64,000 bases of DNA from Macrotis lagotis (lineage: Eukaryota > Chordata > Mammalia > Peramelemorphia > Peramelidae): NCBI RefSeq assembly GCF_037893015.1, contig NC_133658.1:427209890-427273889 (forward strand), in the 5' to 3' direction. A program made the position numbers and the translations under genes. This document shows, one piece after another, positions 10,601 to 22,358 of the stretch. How positions within the stretch are numbered: the stretch's first letter is position 1; every line of letters begins with the position of its first letter. The notes beneath the pieces are model-generated. The model searched no databases, had not been told where the DNA came from, and saw only the letters and a program-made list of their open reading frames with translations.

Positions 10601-12310
10601 AAGAGCTTAAATCATGAAGCCTTGGAATCTTTGCTGGAAAAGATGCAAGATCACCTAACTGCTAAGAATATGGCTACAGATATTGCTCTCCAACTCTGAG
10701 ATTCTGTCGCCAACAAGATTGGAAAATAACTTCAGCATCTTATGGCTGCCTGTGACACATTTGGGGCAGGAATAGTGGTGCAGCTGCACACCCATAATAT
10801 AGTATCTTAGTGCTCTGCACTCTTCAGAGAACCATGGTGGTCTAATCATGGTGCATCGGTTTGAAAAGGGCCATGACAAATACGATGCTGGCATTGCCAT
10901 GGAGGCCATTTCATTTGCTCAGAATCAAGCTTTTGATGTGATCTTGGTGGATGCAACTGACCGAATGCAAGACCCTTGCATTTTCTTGTCATCCTTGATA
11001 ACTGTTTTGGCTAAACATTACTGTCAACTCACCCAACCTGCTGTTTGTTGGGGAGACCTTGGTGGAAAATGATGTTGTTATAATTCAACAAAACTCTGGT
11101 TGATCACTCTATGGTCTAAACCTTGGTTCTTTGATGGCATTTTTATCAAAAAAATTGATACCATTGATGACATGGTGAGCATTGCCATTTCTAGGCAAAC
11201 CTATTGTCTTTTTGGGACTGGCCAGACCTACAGTGACCTGTATAGCTTTAATGCTAAGGCTGTGGTGGCTGCCCTCATGAAGGTCTAACTTGGCACAGTA
11301 CCCCATACCAAATCACTGCTTTCCTCTATGTTTTTCACCCCGAGTCAAGAATGAACTTTGGAATATGAAATAAGTTTGTCATGAATGCATTGCAAACACA
11401 GAATAAAGTAAATTCCAGGTGCTTGCAATTTTCCCAGTACCTTGTTTTGGTCAGTCTCCCCACCCAACCTAGATTCTCCACTGCAAGGATGAATCAATCA
11501 TCTACCCACTGACCCTCAGCACAGTCCTGTGTTCCTTCCCCCCCTCCAACTCAGGAGCTCTTTCACTTGTGTCATTACAGCTCTGACCAATGACTGGAAG
11601 ACCCTGACACCAGAGCTTTCTATTTAACCACACTATGAAAGTGGTCCAAAAGACTTCTGTGCCTAATAATCAGATTCAAATGTGATTTGGAATTTCTACC
11701 AAAGCAGACCTAATTTAGTGCCTTGATTTATCAGGATTCACTGATACATACATGTCTTTCATTCCCTATTTATGTGCTGTGGTACAGAATAGAATCCACC
11801 TCAGTCAGTATAGACTATATTCTTAATTGCTGCTAATTCTGACAACTATAGCTCACTCATAACTGTAAAAGATACAATTTGGTCAGAGTGACCCAATACA
11901 AGGCAAAGATAAATCCCTATTGTCTTCAGTTAAACTTTCTCAATGAGGGGAGTAAAGTAACAGTATGCATTAGACTTATTGACCTTTTAACACATCCTCT
12001 GAGCCCTTCTCTAAAATTCATTTGTGAGTTTTGCATGTCATCCTATCCTATCCTTCCTGAGAGTCCTGTTGGAAAGGCATAAGTTCCCATTCTCCATCTT
12101 TCCCAGAAGATCCTGCTAAAAGAGGCATGTAGCTTCCTTATCCCTATCTTCTCCAGAGTTCTTGGTATACAAGTGCTACATTGAAGAATACAAACTCTAG
12201 TTAAGATTTGTCTTGTAATTCAATATTCCAGATGTGCTGTTAGTGCACAGAGAAATTCCCAGAGAAATGCATAATTTACATAAATAAATTTAATAAACAA
12301 TGCTGAAGAA

Positions 12311-12749
12311 AAAAAGATTGTCTTAAGGAATTTAGATTCCATTGCTGGGGAGGAATGTCAGTCACACAACCTAGATGGTCTTAGTAAGGTATGATAGAAC
12401 AAAGAAAGCTACAGATTATAGAGAAATTTGAAGAGAAAAGCTGTGTCTACTTTAGAATTTGAGATTCTGTCATTGTTTTTATTAAGAGACAGAGTATCCA
12501 GAGTTCAAGCACTGGTCTGACCCAGAAAGTATTCATATGAACTATACAGGGTAGGAAGCACAGATCCCAAATAGAGGGAACCTGTAGATGTTTCTGCAAA
12601 ATCCCTTTGCTGGGAGTCAATCTGCATGCATGTGTCCAAAGGAGAAGACTGGAATTTTTCACAGATTTTAAGCTCTAGATGAGAATCAGAGGAGAAACAT
12701 TAGAGCTAGAGGGAAGCATAGCTATAAAGATGCTTGTTTGCCTAGTTTC
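12311..12749. other. Unassigned stretch
   Basis: No gene or repeat I can name. Confidence 0.35.
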
Positions 12750-12960
12750 CTGTGATTATAGGATTATGGATTTAGAGATAGCAGGAAATTTACAGAGATT
12801 ACTGAGTACAGCCTTCTCACATTGCTGATGAGTAAAATGAGGAGCAAGGAATTTAAGTGACTTGTTCAGGGAACATAGATGTGGAAACTGTCTGAGATGA
12901 AGACCCATTCTGTCTCCAAATTCTCCAAATCCAATCCAGAGTTCTTTGCACTATACCACA
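12750..12960 (-). mobile_element. MIR-type SINE
   Basis: Plus strand: 'GCTGATGAGTAAAATGAGG', 'AATTTAAGTGACTTGTTCAGG', then 'CACTATACCACA' at the end. This is a reverse-complemented MIR. Confidence 0.6.
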
Positions 12961-13389
12961 AAGCACAGACTGCTTTCCCATCCTTTGTTGGCCCTACATG
13001 AGACTGAGAAGCTTCAAGTGACACTGATAACAAGAATTTTAATCTCATATTTAATCTCATGGGGCCAACATGAAACCATCAAGGCCCATGTCCTTACACT
13101 ATAGAATACACAGGTGGGACCCAACTTGTCCTAGGCTATATTACATTAGCCAAGCCAAGATTTCACACAGTTTCTCAGATTCCAAGTCCAGCATTCTTTC
13201 ACTAAGCCATTCCATATCCCCCAAAAGTGTCCATTTCTCTCACTCAGCAACATTCTGGCCCCCAGAAGATAAATAATTTGAACAAAAAAGTCATAGTTCC
13301 TGCCTTCAGTGACTTTGGAGTCCATTTGTGTAAACACTTTATGATCCTGGGAAATAAAACAAGGAAAGATAATTTTAGTTTAGGGGGAA
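12961..13389. other. Unassigned stretch
   Basis: No supported gene. Short overlapping frames on both strands lack any recognisable domain. Confidence 0.35.
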
Positions 13390-13640
13390 ACAGTTCTAAA
13401 TTTGGAGACAGAAGATTCAGGTTAAAGTCCTCTTTTTATCACAGAAATGGGAATGTCTAAATAGATTTGGACAAGTCCTTTCCCTACCTTAATCTCAGTT
13501 TCTTTTTCTGCCAAATGGAAATGATAGCCCTGGCTATCCTCACAGATCTGTTGTGAACACCACATGGAAAAACTGACACTGAAGAGCTATGTAAATGGCA
13601 ATGTACTTGGTAAACTCTAAAGTATTCTTGAGCACAGATG
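13390..13640 (+). mobile_element. MIR-type SINE
   Basis: 'TTTGGAGACAGAAGATTCAGG', 'GACAAGTCCTTTCCCTACC', 'AATCTCAGTTTCTTTTTCTGC', 'TCCTCACAGATCTGTTGTG', 'GAGCTATGTAAATGGCAATG' follow MIR order over about 250 bp, close to full length. Confidence 0.65.
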
Positions 13641-14304
13641 GCAAAATGCTGTGTAAATGGTGAAGTGGAAACTGCTGAATGCAAAGAATTGATTACATTA
13701 TTACCTGGAACCTGAGCAGTGAGGGGGAGGATGGCCCCCTCTCCCTACCTAGTTTACATTTCCTCTTTGACACACACACCCCTAGGCACTGAGTAAAGTA
13801 TTTATGTTCACAAGCAGCTGTAAACTATTATCTGTGACAATGAGGTCAGCTTTAAAACAAACCTCCCTTCTATTATGAAATCTTTACCATTATCACATGA
13901 TGCACAGACCTTAAATACATTGTCTGCAATGTGGTCAGACTCTTGTGGGGTTTGGTGTATTTCTGCTGTTTTCTTTTTTCTTTTCTTTCTTGCCTCAAGG
14001 AAGTTAAACAAGGTCAGAAAATTCATAGGCAAGTTGGATTGTGTAATGTATAAAATTATTCCAGCCATTTTTTCCCTTTTAGGAGCTACAAACCAACTAA
14101 CTACACTTAAGAGTGAATGTACCTTCTGGAATCTGCCTGGAGGTGCCCCCCCCCCACAGACTCTTTCATTTTCTCCTCCCCATTTGAATGCCTTGACTTG
14201 ATCTAACTGGCCTACTGAGGCATCTAAACAGTCCCTGACATCCTTTGAAGAAGGCTTATATTTTACAAATAGTCAGGGCTTAATAATTGAATGTTGAATT
14301 TCAT
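13641..14304. other. Unassigned stretch
   Basis: Contains a 108-codon frame at 13875-14201 (plus) but with no recognisable domain, no splice context and low-complexity ends. I see no gene. Confidence 0.35.
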
Positions 14305-14400
14305 TGGGTTTAAGATCATAGAAACATAGATTGAATGAACTGGAAGGGACCTTAGAATTATGAGCTGAAAAAAATATTAGAAATCATCTTGCCCAAAGTA
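14305..14400 (+). mobile_element. L3/MIR3-type tail fragment
   Basis: 'ATCATAGAAACATAGATTG' followed by 'GAACTGGAAGGGACCTTAG' is the common 3'-end phrase of L3/CR1 and MIR3 elements. Confidence 0.5.
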
Positions 14401-14584
14401 ACGCAGCTAAAGAAAAATTGACCTCCTAGAAAAAAAAGATCATCATCCTTTCCCCTGTAACATGCTATCAAATCAATTCTACTAGGTAATAAAAAACAGT
14501 GGCAAAGATACCTTACTTTGTAGATTTCTCATAATTTATGGAATTTAAGTCAAAATTAGGTGGATATAAGTGTCACTATGCAAT

Positions 14585-14775
14585 AATAGAACAAACATTG
14601 GGTTTGAAGTCAAGAGAGGTTCAGATTCCATCTATAGCACTCACTGGTATGTGACCTTGGGCATGTCATTTAACTTCTCTTAGTCTTAGTTTTTTCCTCA
14701 ATAAAATGCAATTAGATTATATTGCTTCTAAAGCCCCTGAAATGCATATGTTGTTTGTTCTAAGTTCTTGAAGTT
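14585..14775 (+). mobile_element. MIR-type SINE
   Basis: 'GTATGTGACCTTGGGCATG', 'TTTAACTTCTCTTAGTC', 'TTTTCCTCAATAAAATGC' match the MIR core and downstream part. Confidence 0.6.
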
Positions 14776-15708
14776 TATTCCAGCTCTGTCTCTATGCTAT
14801 AAGACTGCAAGGATTCTTCCTGTCCCGCCACTGCATAACCTATGTTTCCAAGGTCTTTATTGTAAGATTCTAACTCATATGAAAAATAATTAAAGATTTA
14901 ATATTCTAATCTAGAACATTAAAGCCTTTTTCCTGTTACTCATTTTTCCCCATGTAAGGGCTCTTTGTACAGGCAGTATTTGAGTAACATACATTGACCA
15001 TTTGAGTAACATACTGTGTAAAACAGAGTTCAGTTGTATTTTATATGCCCCAGAGACATTTATTCAAGGCAATCCTAAGGGATGGAGCAGTGTTATGGTG
15101 TGAGGATAGCAAGTACATATGAGAAAATGGCACAGTCATTTTGGGAGTAGGATACACTACACAATCCAATTGCTGACATAGAGACCTTTCAAGTTACAAG
15201 AATGAAGTCATGGATCAAACAATATCAGACAGGGTCATCCTTCCTACTTCCTAATGTGCTGTCCCTGAACCATATTAGACATCTAAAGGAAAAATGGTAA
15301 GGGAAGAAGAGTCCTCCATGGGGGAGAGGAGCAGATGATGGCTCAGATTGTTTCTGGCTCTGATATTCTGTGTATCCCATGAGTCTTTGTGAATGCATGA
15401 GCAAATTTCCTGACTTCACAATCTAGAAGTGCCTTCATTGTACTGAATGATTTTTTAATACAAAATGGAGTTACATTCCAAAAACCAGTAGAATTAGTCA
15501 GACACGAAGCAGCCTTGATCTTGAGCAACCCCACTAGGTTTTTAAGAGAGGGAAGTCAAAAAAATTCCTATCCAATTCTCCCCTAAAGCAATTTTCACTT
15601 CCCGTTCAGCCTGATCCTCTGTGAAGGCCTCCCCACTCAGCCAAAGAGCTACTGGCATCTACTTGAATGATAGGCATATCTGGTCCCCAGGAAAAAGCAA
15701 ATTCTCTT
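14776..15708. other. Unassigned stretch
   Basis: About 0.9 kb of apparently unique DNA without recognisable gene or repeat. Confidence 0.35.
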
Positions 15709-15881
15709 GTTCAGATTATTAGGGATTTAGAGATTGAAGACAAAAGATTTAAAGCCACTGAAATGGCGAAGTAATTCGCAGCTCTTTGGGATGTTAAACT
15801 GCTTAGGATTTTATTAAGGCAAAATATTGTTACAAAGTACATTGGCCAAAAGCACTCTGAGGACAGACCAGGTGAAGTATA

Positions 15882-15926
<45 letters not shown>

Positions 15927-15940
15927 TGTGTCTGTGTGTC

Positions 15941-15993
<53 letters not shown>

Positions 15994-16419
15994 GACAGAG
16001 ACAATGAGAGAAGGGCCAGCAGTCTTGGGATTTTGATTTAACCAGGCCACATGATGAGGAAAAGCAAGAGAAAGCCCCAGCCTCAAAGGCATGGTGCTTG
16101 CTATTAAATACCCTTCTATGATAGGTTGGACAGAGGGTGGCACTTGGGGAGTTGTCTTACATCTTAAACTAGGTATCTCCCAATTGCAAGCTAAGTACTG
16201 GTCCTTCCTGTTCCAAGGTACTCTACCACAGCCAAGGTTAAGTGAAGGGGAAAATTGGGGGGGGGGCAAGATACAAATAGCAATGTCAAGGGGAGACAGG
16301 CTACGATCAACAGGGATCAGTTTACATCTCAAAATTGGGGAACCCCTACCCATTTAACAAGATTTAACAGCATTTAAGATTACAGTTTTTGTTTCTGTTA
16401 TATTCATAATTTCCTACAT
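15709..16419 (-). mobile_element. Solo-type LTR of an endogenous retrovirus, copy 1
   Basis: This segment and 20490-21170 share a structure: TGTT...GATTA start, a TTTATTAA (poly(A) signal on the minus strand), GGTTGGACAGAGGGTGG, AGTGAAGGGGAAAATTGGG or its equivalent, and an end at TCCTACATCA. On the minus strand this gives TG...CA ends and AATAAA near the 3' end, the layout of an LTR. No coding region is attached. It contains a large microsatellite (15886-15991). No clean flanking duplication is visible. Confidence 0.6.
15886..15991. repeat. (TG)n(GA)n compound microsatellite
   Basis: About 70 bp of TG repeats with TCTG interruptions is followed by about 35 bp of GA repeats. It explains the apparent 179-codon minus-strand frame with long Ser-Leu and His-Thr repeats, which is not a gene. 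Confidence 0.95.
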
Positions 16420-16989
16420 CATTTCCCTGCATTTCTGTGACTCTCTAATGAGTAACATGCTTGGGAAGGGCCTGAACTATCTGGATATGGTGTCCTCTAC
16501 CTTGGAAAATCTACAAGGATTAATTCCTATATCTTCCTGAATTGCTGGGTTTTCTTCCAATTGCCCTAGAAAAAAAAAACATCTTTATTTTTATGTCAAT
16601 AATAGAAAATAGTATAGTAGAGATAGCAAGGTACAGTCACAAAGGATCTGATCAACCACCAACTTAGAATGTTACAGAAACCTAAAATGTCAGAAAAACA
16701 GAGGACTAAGGATCATAAAATATAGACTGTCTTAGCTAAAATGTATTTTCTTAATCATCTAGTTCAACTACTTTCTTGCATGTCAGTTGAGAAGCCCAGG
16801 AAGTCAAGATAAGAAAAAAAATAAGTTCTACCTCCATCTTGTATCTCCTTGTCAACCCTTTGCCAGGGTTGACAGTCTCCAGACTAAATTGAAACTTTGC
16901 ATCTCTTTTTTTTTTCTTAATCAAAGTGATTATGAATCCTTTCTTTCTTAGCTTTATTTGACCTTTGCCATCCATGAGAATAGTCCCAT
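16420..16989. other. Unassigned stretch
   Basis: AT-rich with several A-runs. No coding feature. No retroviral internal sequence is visible. Confidence 0.35.
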
Positions 16990-19530
16990 CTTTGATTTCA
17001 CCATCACTTGCAACTGCCACTTCTATGATTTGAATTCAGGAATTCCTATCTTTGTTCACAATCTTCTTGCTTTCCATTTCTCCCTTCCAAATCTATTTTT
17101 TAATCCTTATTGCAATTTCCAGTCTCTTTATCAATTTCTTTGTCACTTATGACTCCTATTCTGGTCTTACTTTCCTCTCTTCACAGTATTGGAGTCAGTG
17201 CAATTATGCATTATCCTCCATTCATAGTAAGGTTGCCTGCTGTCCTAATACTATTTATATATATACAAATTTCATGCAAATGCCAGAATCTTCCTTTTCT
17301 GTTATTCTTCCCAAAGTAGAGGCTAAAGAAGTCACAACATTATATCCATCAAGTTCACAAAAGTTCAAGTTATATAACTTCAACTGGACTTTCATTTCAG
17401 GACAGCAAAATTCATACTTTTCTTTGACACTATTCTGCTTGCTTCAATAATTGTTACAAACAGCATTTTCTTACCTTGAGCAAGTAATACCTACTCTGCC
17501 TTCCCACCTACAACCAGAAGATAATCTTACCTTCTACTTTTATGAGGGGAAAAAAAGTTATCTTCTGAAACTTTCCTCTCTTCCTCACTCAAATTTTTCC
17601 TATTTTATTCCTGTCACTGAAGAAAAGATGGCCTCTGATCATCTCAATGATGGCACCAAGAATTCCCTTACTCGATCAACAAATCTCAAGATAAGAGATA
17701 TCTTGGATGAGGAGAGAGAAAATTCTATCTTTATTTGTAAACATTTAATCTCCAACCTAAGTGGGATTCTTGTTAATAGGAATTTTAAGCAAATATAAGA
17801 ATTGAGAGAATCATATTGTAAAACCATGTCATCTATATGAAACCTCATTGGTTACTTAACTCAGTTTTTATTATTCTTTGTCTTTTATGATTAACCCCAC
17901 CCCCATTTTGTATCAGCTTTGTCATTCATAAGGATACCATCCACCCAGGGGTTTTGGTAAGATCCTAGATTCATTCATAAAACCAGCTTTGTTATTTCAT
18001 TTATAGCCTAAGAAAATTATGGTTACCACTACTCTTCTTTCTCTTATTTTCATTTCTTCCCTACTTACTGTTTCATTCCCCACCATCCACCAACATAACT
18101 TGGTTTATCTTATTCATTAAAAAAAAAACCCTTACTTATCCTATGATCCTTGGCAGCTATCTGACTATCTCTCCTTCCAATTAATGTCAATACCTATAAA
18201 CTGCCTTCACTGCCTTACCACCCACTCACTTCTCAATTCCTTATAATCTGGTTTCTAAACTGAAACTTTTCTCAAAGGTTATCAACAGACTGAAACAGAT
18301 TTGCTAAGTCAAATGACCACCAACTTCCTACTTAACCATATTTAAAACCTCAAAGGTAGTTTTAATTGTTCTTCCTTATTGCAATTAATTGCACAAACTC
18401 TTACATCCACAATATATTTTATTTCAAACCCTTTTCTTCACTCACACATCTACTACCCCAGTACAGGTTTCAATGCCTCTCATCTAGACTACAATAATAG
18501 ATTCCTAATTTATTTGCCTCTTATAGTTTTTCCTCCTCTCAGCTGCTAAATATCACTCCAGAAGCGTAGATTTAAGTATGTTATTCCTGTGTTTGGGGGA
18601 AAAAAAAACACCTTTCTAGGATATTGTTGTTGTTGTCAATTAGTCACCTTTTATTTTCTCTTCCTTCCCAATTAAGAAGGAAATAGAGTAATAAATGTGT
18701 GTAATCCAACAAAACTGATTTCCACAATGTCTACATCCAAAAATATTTATTTCAGTTTGAATTTTTAATCTATCACTTCTCTGTCAGGAGGTGAGGAAGG
18801 TAACATGTTATGTCATCAGTCCTTTGGACTCAAGATTGGTCATTACATTGGTCAGATTTCTTAAGTCTTTTAAAATTGTCTTGCTAATGCTATTTTTGCT
18901 ATTTGATTTATTTTTCTATTCACTTCACATTTTATCAGCTCATTCATTTCCAAGCTTCTCTAAACACATCCCTTTCATCATTTCTTATGGCACAATAGTA
19001 TTCTGTTGCAGTCACATATCATAATTTGTTCTGTCAATCCTAAACTGATGAGTACTTCCTAGGTTTCCAGTTCTTTCAAGTTCAAAAGAAAAGTTTGTGT
19101 AAAATACAAATGTCTTTTTAACATAAATAGTATTTTTTCTCTTATTTTGAACTTTATGGTATATAGGACTATTTAAGGCTTTATGGAATCAAAGGGTATC
19201 CATAGTTTAGTGATTTGTAGGGGTACATGTTCTAGAAATACTTTCCAAAATAGCTAAAGTAATTCACATTTCTACAATAGAGGTTTAGGGTACCTGTACT
19301 TCCAAAGTCTTTAATGCCTTTATTTATTTAGAGACTACACATTTCCTCTAGGATAAAATGTGAATTCCTTAGTCCATCATTTAAGACTCTTCAAAATATA
19401 ACTCACACTTAATGTTTGCACCTTTATTTCTTATAATTCATCTTAGCTAAATCTATGTTTTGGTCAACCTGATCAAGTAAGAATAACTCAATATTCTATC
19501 TCTAATTTCCCTGCATTTGCACAACATGCC
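16990..19530 (+). mobile_element. L2 LINE, sense, split by an antisense L1
   Basis: The text is the C/T-rich coding strand of an L2. 'CTCATCTAGACTACAATAATAG', 'TCAGCTGCTAAATATCACTCC' and 'GTAGATTTAAGTATGTTATTCC' (to about 18620) belong to the segment before the 3' end. After the L1 insertion it resumes at about 19320 with 'CTCTAGGATAAAATGTGAATTCC', 'ATTTAAGACTCTTCAAAATATAAC' and 'TTTGCACAACATGCCC'. All frames are interrupted. The start is uncertain. Confidence 0.6.
18640..19312 (-). mobile_element. L1 LINE 3' fragment, antisense, inside L2
   Basis: Plus strand: 'CATCATTTCTTATGGCACAATAG', 'TATTCTGTTGCAGTCACATATC', 'GATGAGTACTTCCTAGGTTTCC', the reverse complement of the L1 region downstream of ORF2. 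It interrupts the L2, whose two halves continue in register, so it is the younger insertion. Confidence 0.65.
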
Positions 19531-20002
19531 CTTGGGGTGCTTAGACCGGTAACAGAAGTTTTATCCAGGCCAACATTAGCTTTTTCTAAATCCCAGTCAT
19601 TCCAGAGCTTTAAGCATGGCGCTTGAAGGTCAACCCCTAGGGCAGTATTAGTCCTTTTTCCAGAGGCCTCAGCCTTCCTAGATTGAAGAAAAGCTTGGTA
19701 GAGTATGCAATAGATCTTTCTTGAGTTCCCTCCCTTCTGATTCTTGGCAAAATATATGAAATATATTTAAGAATATTCAGTGGAGGAAAAAATATAATTT
19801 TATTTTGTTTTGCCAAGAAGACTAATACTTGGTCTGGAAAGAACAGAATAAAAATTATTTGGAAGGAATCAAAACCCAAGAGATTTAAGGACTTTATGAA
19901 TTAAACTCACCAAGGCCCAGATGAATATGCCCCCCAGCATATTGAAAAAAATTGTAGGTGTGATCATTCAGTCACTACCAGTGGTAGTAATGGTCCTTGA
20001 AA
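19531..20002. other. Unassigned stretch
   Basis: No recognisable gene or repeat. Confidence 0.35.
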
Positions 20003-20254
20003 GTCTAATGTTTGTCCTTCATTCTTGAAGAAGACCAAGACATAAAGAGAGGCAATGATATGACAAGCACATGGATTGGATTTGAGTGAGGGTTTGCTGT
20101 GCTAAGTCACAAGCTTCACTTTCTCCTCCAGAGTCATCTAGATCCAGTGAGCAGATATGAATCAGGATGACTGGAGATGGCCCTGGATATGAGACAATCA
20201 GGTTGAAGTGACTTGGGGCCAGTGTTCTATTCACTGTACCATATTGCTGCCCTA
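20003..20254 (-). mobile_element. Complete RTE-tailed SINE
   Basis: Plus strand starts with the tail ATGTTTGTCCTTCATTCTTG, then AAGACCAAGACATAAAGAG, then the middle CTCCAGAGTCATCTAGATCC, and ends with the tRNA-like head CCAGTGTTCTATTCACTGTACC and GCTGCCC. The element is on the minus strand. Its tail matches the 3' end of the RTE copies at 7345 and 53400. It serves here as the reference for partial copies at 4138 and 8498. Confidence 0.8.
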
Positions 20255-20489
20255 TTCTGTAAAGTATTAAAAATAGAGTGGCAGCTCAGGACAGGTAATC
20301 AAGTGTTATTCTATTTTAAAATGAACAGAGAATAGAGTTGGCAAATTCTGCTAAAAAAAAAAAGACATTTAATCCCTAACAAAATTTTAGACAGTTATGC
20401 AAAGGAAGGATATTGAAATCTAGAAATGGAAACAATGAGCACTAAGAATCATTATGGCTTCATCAGGAATAGGCTGAAGTTTGTTCAAT

Positions 20490-21170
20490 TGTTTGATTAT
20501 CCACCTGTGAAGAATCACATCTTCGACCCAGGAATGCAAGTGTAAAAGAAAATAGAGATTTATTAAAGAAGTTACAAAACAAAGAAAATAATAGGAAATG
20601 AAGTTAGTCTTCTCACCAGTAGGCTAAAAATGTTTATTTTACTTCCTTAAACCTATCCTCATCTGTCATAATTTCAGGACTCTAGGAAGAATTTAAAGAA
20701 AACATAGATTTCTAATTAATCTTGGCAGGGCTTTATTTTGATTTAAGTCTAAGTGGACTTAGGAAGAGCCAGAGAAGAGCCTCTGTCTAGAAGAGAGGCA
20801 GAAGAAGCAAGACCCTAAAAGGGGTAGCGCTTCCTGTAAAATGCCCTCTCCATTGGAGGTTGGACAGAGGGTGGTATTGGGGAGTGGTTTTTCACCTTGG
20901 AGCCAGGTAACCCCCACGTACTGGTCAAACCAGACAAACTACATATGGACCTTCCTGTCCTTTCAACACATCATTTCCTGCCTAAGTTATTTCCTGCCTA
21001 CTGGTCAAGGTTAGGTGAAGGGGAAAATGGGGAATAAGATAAAAACAACAGGGTCAGGTGGAGAAAGGATAAAATCGATAGTGTCCAAGGGAGGCAGAAT
21101 CTCAACACTGGGAATCTCTACCCATTTAGCAGGTTTTGTTTTTGCTACATTCACAATTCTCTACATCACA
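20490..21170 (-). mobile_element. Endogenous retroviral LTR, copy 2, inside the L3/CR1 LINE
   Basis: The interval interrupts the L3/CR1. It starts TGTTTGATTATCC and ends CTACATCACA, is flanked by TTCAAT (20484-20489) and TTCATT (21171-21176), and shares GGTTGGACAGAGGGTGG and the following G/A-rich block with the LTR at 15709-16419. A minus-strand AATAAA lies at about 20566. Only the LTR is present, with no internal region. It also contains an 88-bp inverted copy of part of the L3. Confidence 0.65.
20596..20683 (-). repeat. Inverted-repeat arm A (88 bp)
   Basis: Reverse complement of 22359-22447 with about three differences (two substitutions and one indel). It reads GAAGTTAGTCTTCTCACC at its left. 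It sits in the LTR, whereas its partner is part of the old L3/CR1 3' end, so arm A is probably the derived copy. Confidence 0.9.
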
Positions 21171-22358
21171 TTCATTAGATGAGTGCTAAAGACATAGTTT
21201 ACCCAGATTTAGAAATAAATTTCACAAATAATTTGTCCTATTCTTTTGGACAGGAAGGAAAGGTTGAAACTTTTCTACAGTAATTAAGTGGGCTTTGAAC
21301 TGGTCAAGTACAGAGCAAAATAATTTGCAGTTTTATATCAACCTGGGATAGATTTCTTTGGAGTGCCACAAGGATCTTTGGTTGACTCTTCACAGTTTAA
21401 TGTTTTAATCAGTGACCTGGACCAGGGTTTTATTATGATTAAGTCCATTTTTGAAGCTTTCTTGTCTTCAAAAATCAAACCATCTTTGATCAACCCATCA
21501 GCAACAAAAGGCTGCTATCAATATTACAGCAACAAAAATAAATTATGGTTTTAAAAATCTTTCTACTGCTATACAATTGCTGAATTAATTTTGAAAATTA
21601 AAATATTTAGGATATTTTTCTCATTTGTTTCCCTTCAAAGCTAAGTTTCACAGAAATTAAGCATGTGATTGCCAATAACACAATTGACTAGTTAACTCAA
21701 AAGAAAAATCAATTAAGTCAGTTTTAAAAAACAATCCCAGAAATAATAAAAGCTGTTGTTTGTGAATTATAGAGAAATAAGGAATTAATGAATTTTCAAA
21801 TTTATAATTGTTCATCCTAACATCATATAGATAAGTAATAGAATTCAGGCTATCTTATTTTCTTTTATAAAAGTAAAGTTGCTTGCTTAGTCTGCTTTTT
21901 TTTTTAGAGATAGTGATGGCATGATCATAACATTTGTTGATGACTAAAGTTGGGAAGGAATAGCTAATGGACTGGATGAGAGTTTGAATTTTTAAAATTC
22001 TTGGCAGGCTTAGACATTGAGCTTAATCTAATAAAGTAGAATTTAATAGTAAAAATATAAAGTCTTACACAAGTTTGAAAAGGTTAGACAAAAATCTGAT
22101 TAATATGTAGATGCATTAGTAGACTTCAAATTTTTAGACAGAATAAGATAATGTGACAGCCAAAAAAACCCCATATTAATCTTAGGTGTCCAGGATAAAA
22201 AAAAAAAAAGTGATTGACTTACCACATTCTAGCCTGGTTTAGCAACATGTGGAGTTTTGAGAATCATTTTACAAAGAACATTGTAAATTAAATGCTTGCT
22301 GACTTTATTTGACATTGATAGGCTAAAGAATGTCTAGGGAGAACAATCAGAATGGGGA

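Larger units (their letters stand above)
9030..12310 (+). pseudogene. SRPRA (pseudogene): SRPRA processed pseudogene (SRP receptor alpha subunit)
   Basis: SRPRA is the GTPase subunit of the ER receptor that docks SRP-ribosome complexes. This intronless copy begins with an ATG at 9094 (MLKFF, then FSKG and VLWCF, the family N-terminus) and ends at the native stop (11286-11288) after the GTGQTY and NAKAVVAALMK motifs. In between, the SRX domain, the Lys-rich linker (LPVG and ELSKEEL near 9790-9835) and part of the NG GTPase domain are recognisable across several frames. Stops and frameshifts are numerous. About 80 codons are missing near 10721-10741, removing the P-loop. The DTAGRMQ motif is degraded to DATDRMQ, and TKFD reads KKID. 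A long 3'UTR follows, ending near AATAAATTTAATAAA at about 12283 and a short A-run, as expected for a retrotransposed mRNA. A SINE (9415-9576) and another insertion (about 10085-10600) split it. Identification is from remembered protein motifs. Confidence 0.92.

Noticed and set aside
10848..11288. Plus frames with GTPase similarity as a live gene
   Set aside because: They are pieces of the SRPRA retropseudogene; the P-loop segment is deleted and stops occur throughout.
13875..14201. 108-codon plus frame
   Set aside because: No recognisable domain, no splice or poly(A) context, and a poly-Pro end from a C-run; chance is sufficient.
15814..16353. Longest open frame in the window (179 codons, minus), with Ser-Leu and His-Thr repeats
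   Set aside because: Its middle is the translated (TG)n(GA)n microsatellite and the rest is LTR sequence; no domain is visible.
17052..17798. 132- and 115-codon plus frames read as a membrane protein
   Set aside because: The hydrophobic composition follows from C/T-rich L2 LINE text, and there is no start context or conserved domain.
15709..21170. Complete provirus bounded by the two related LTRs
   Set aside because: The interval between them is filled by L2, L1 and a SINE; no gag, pol or env text is readable.
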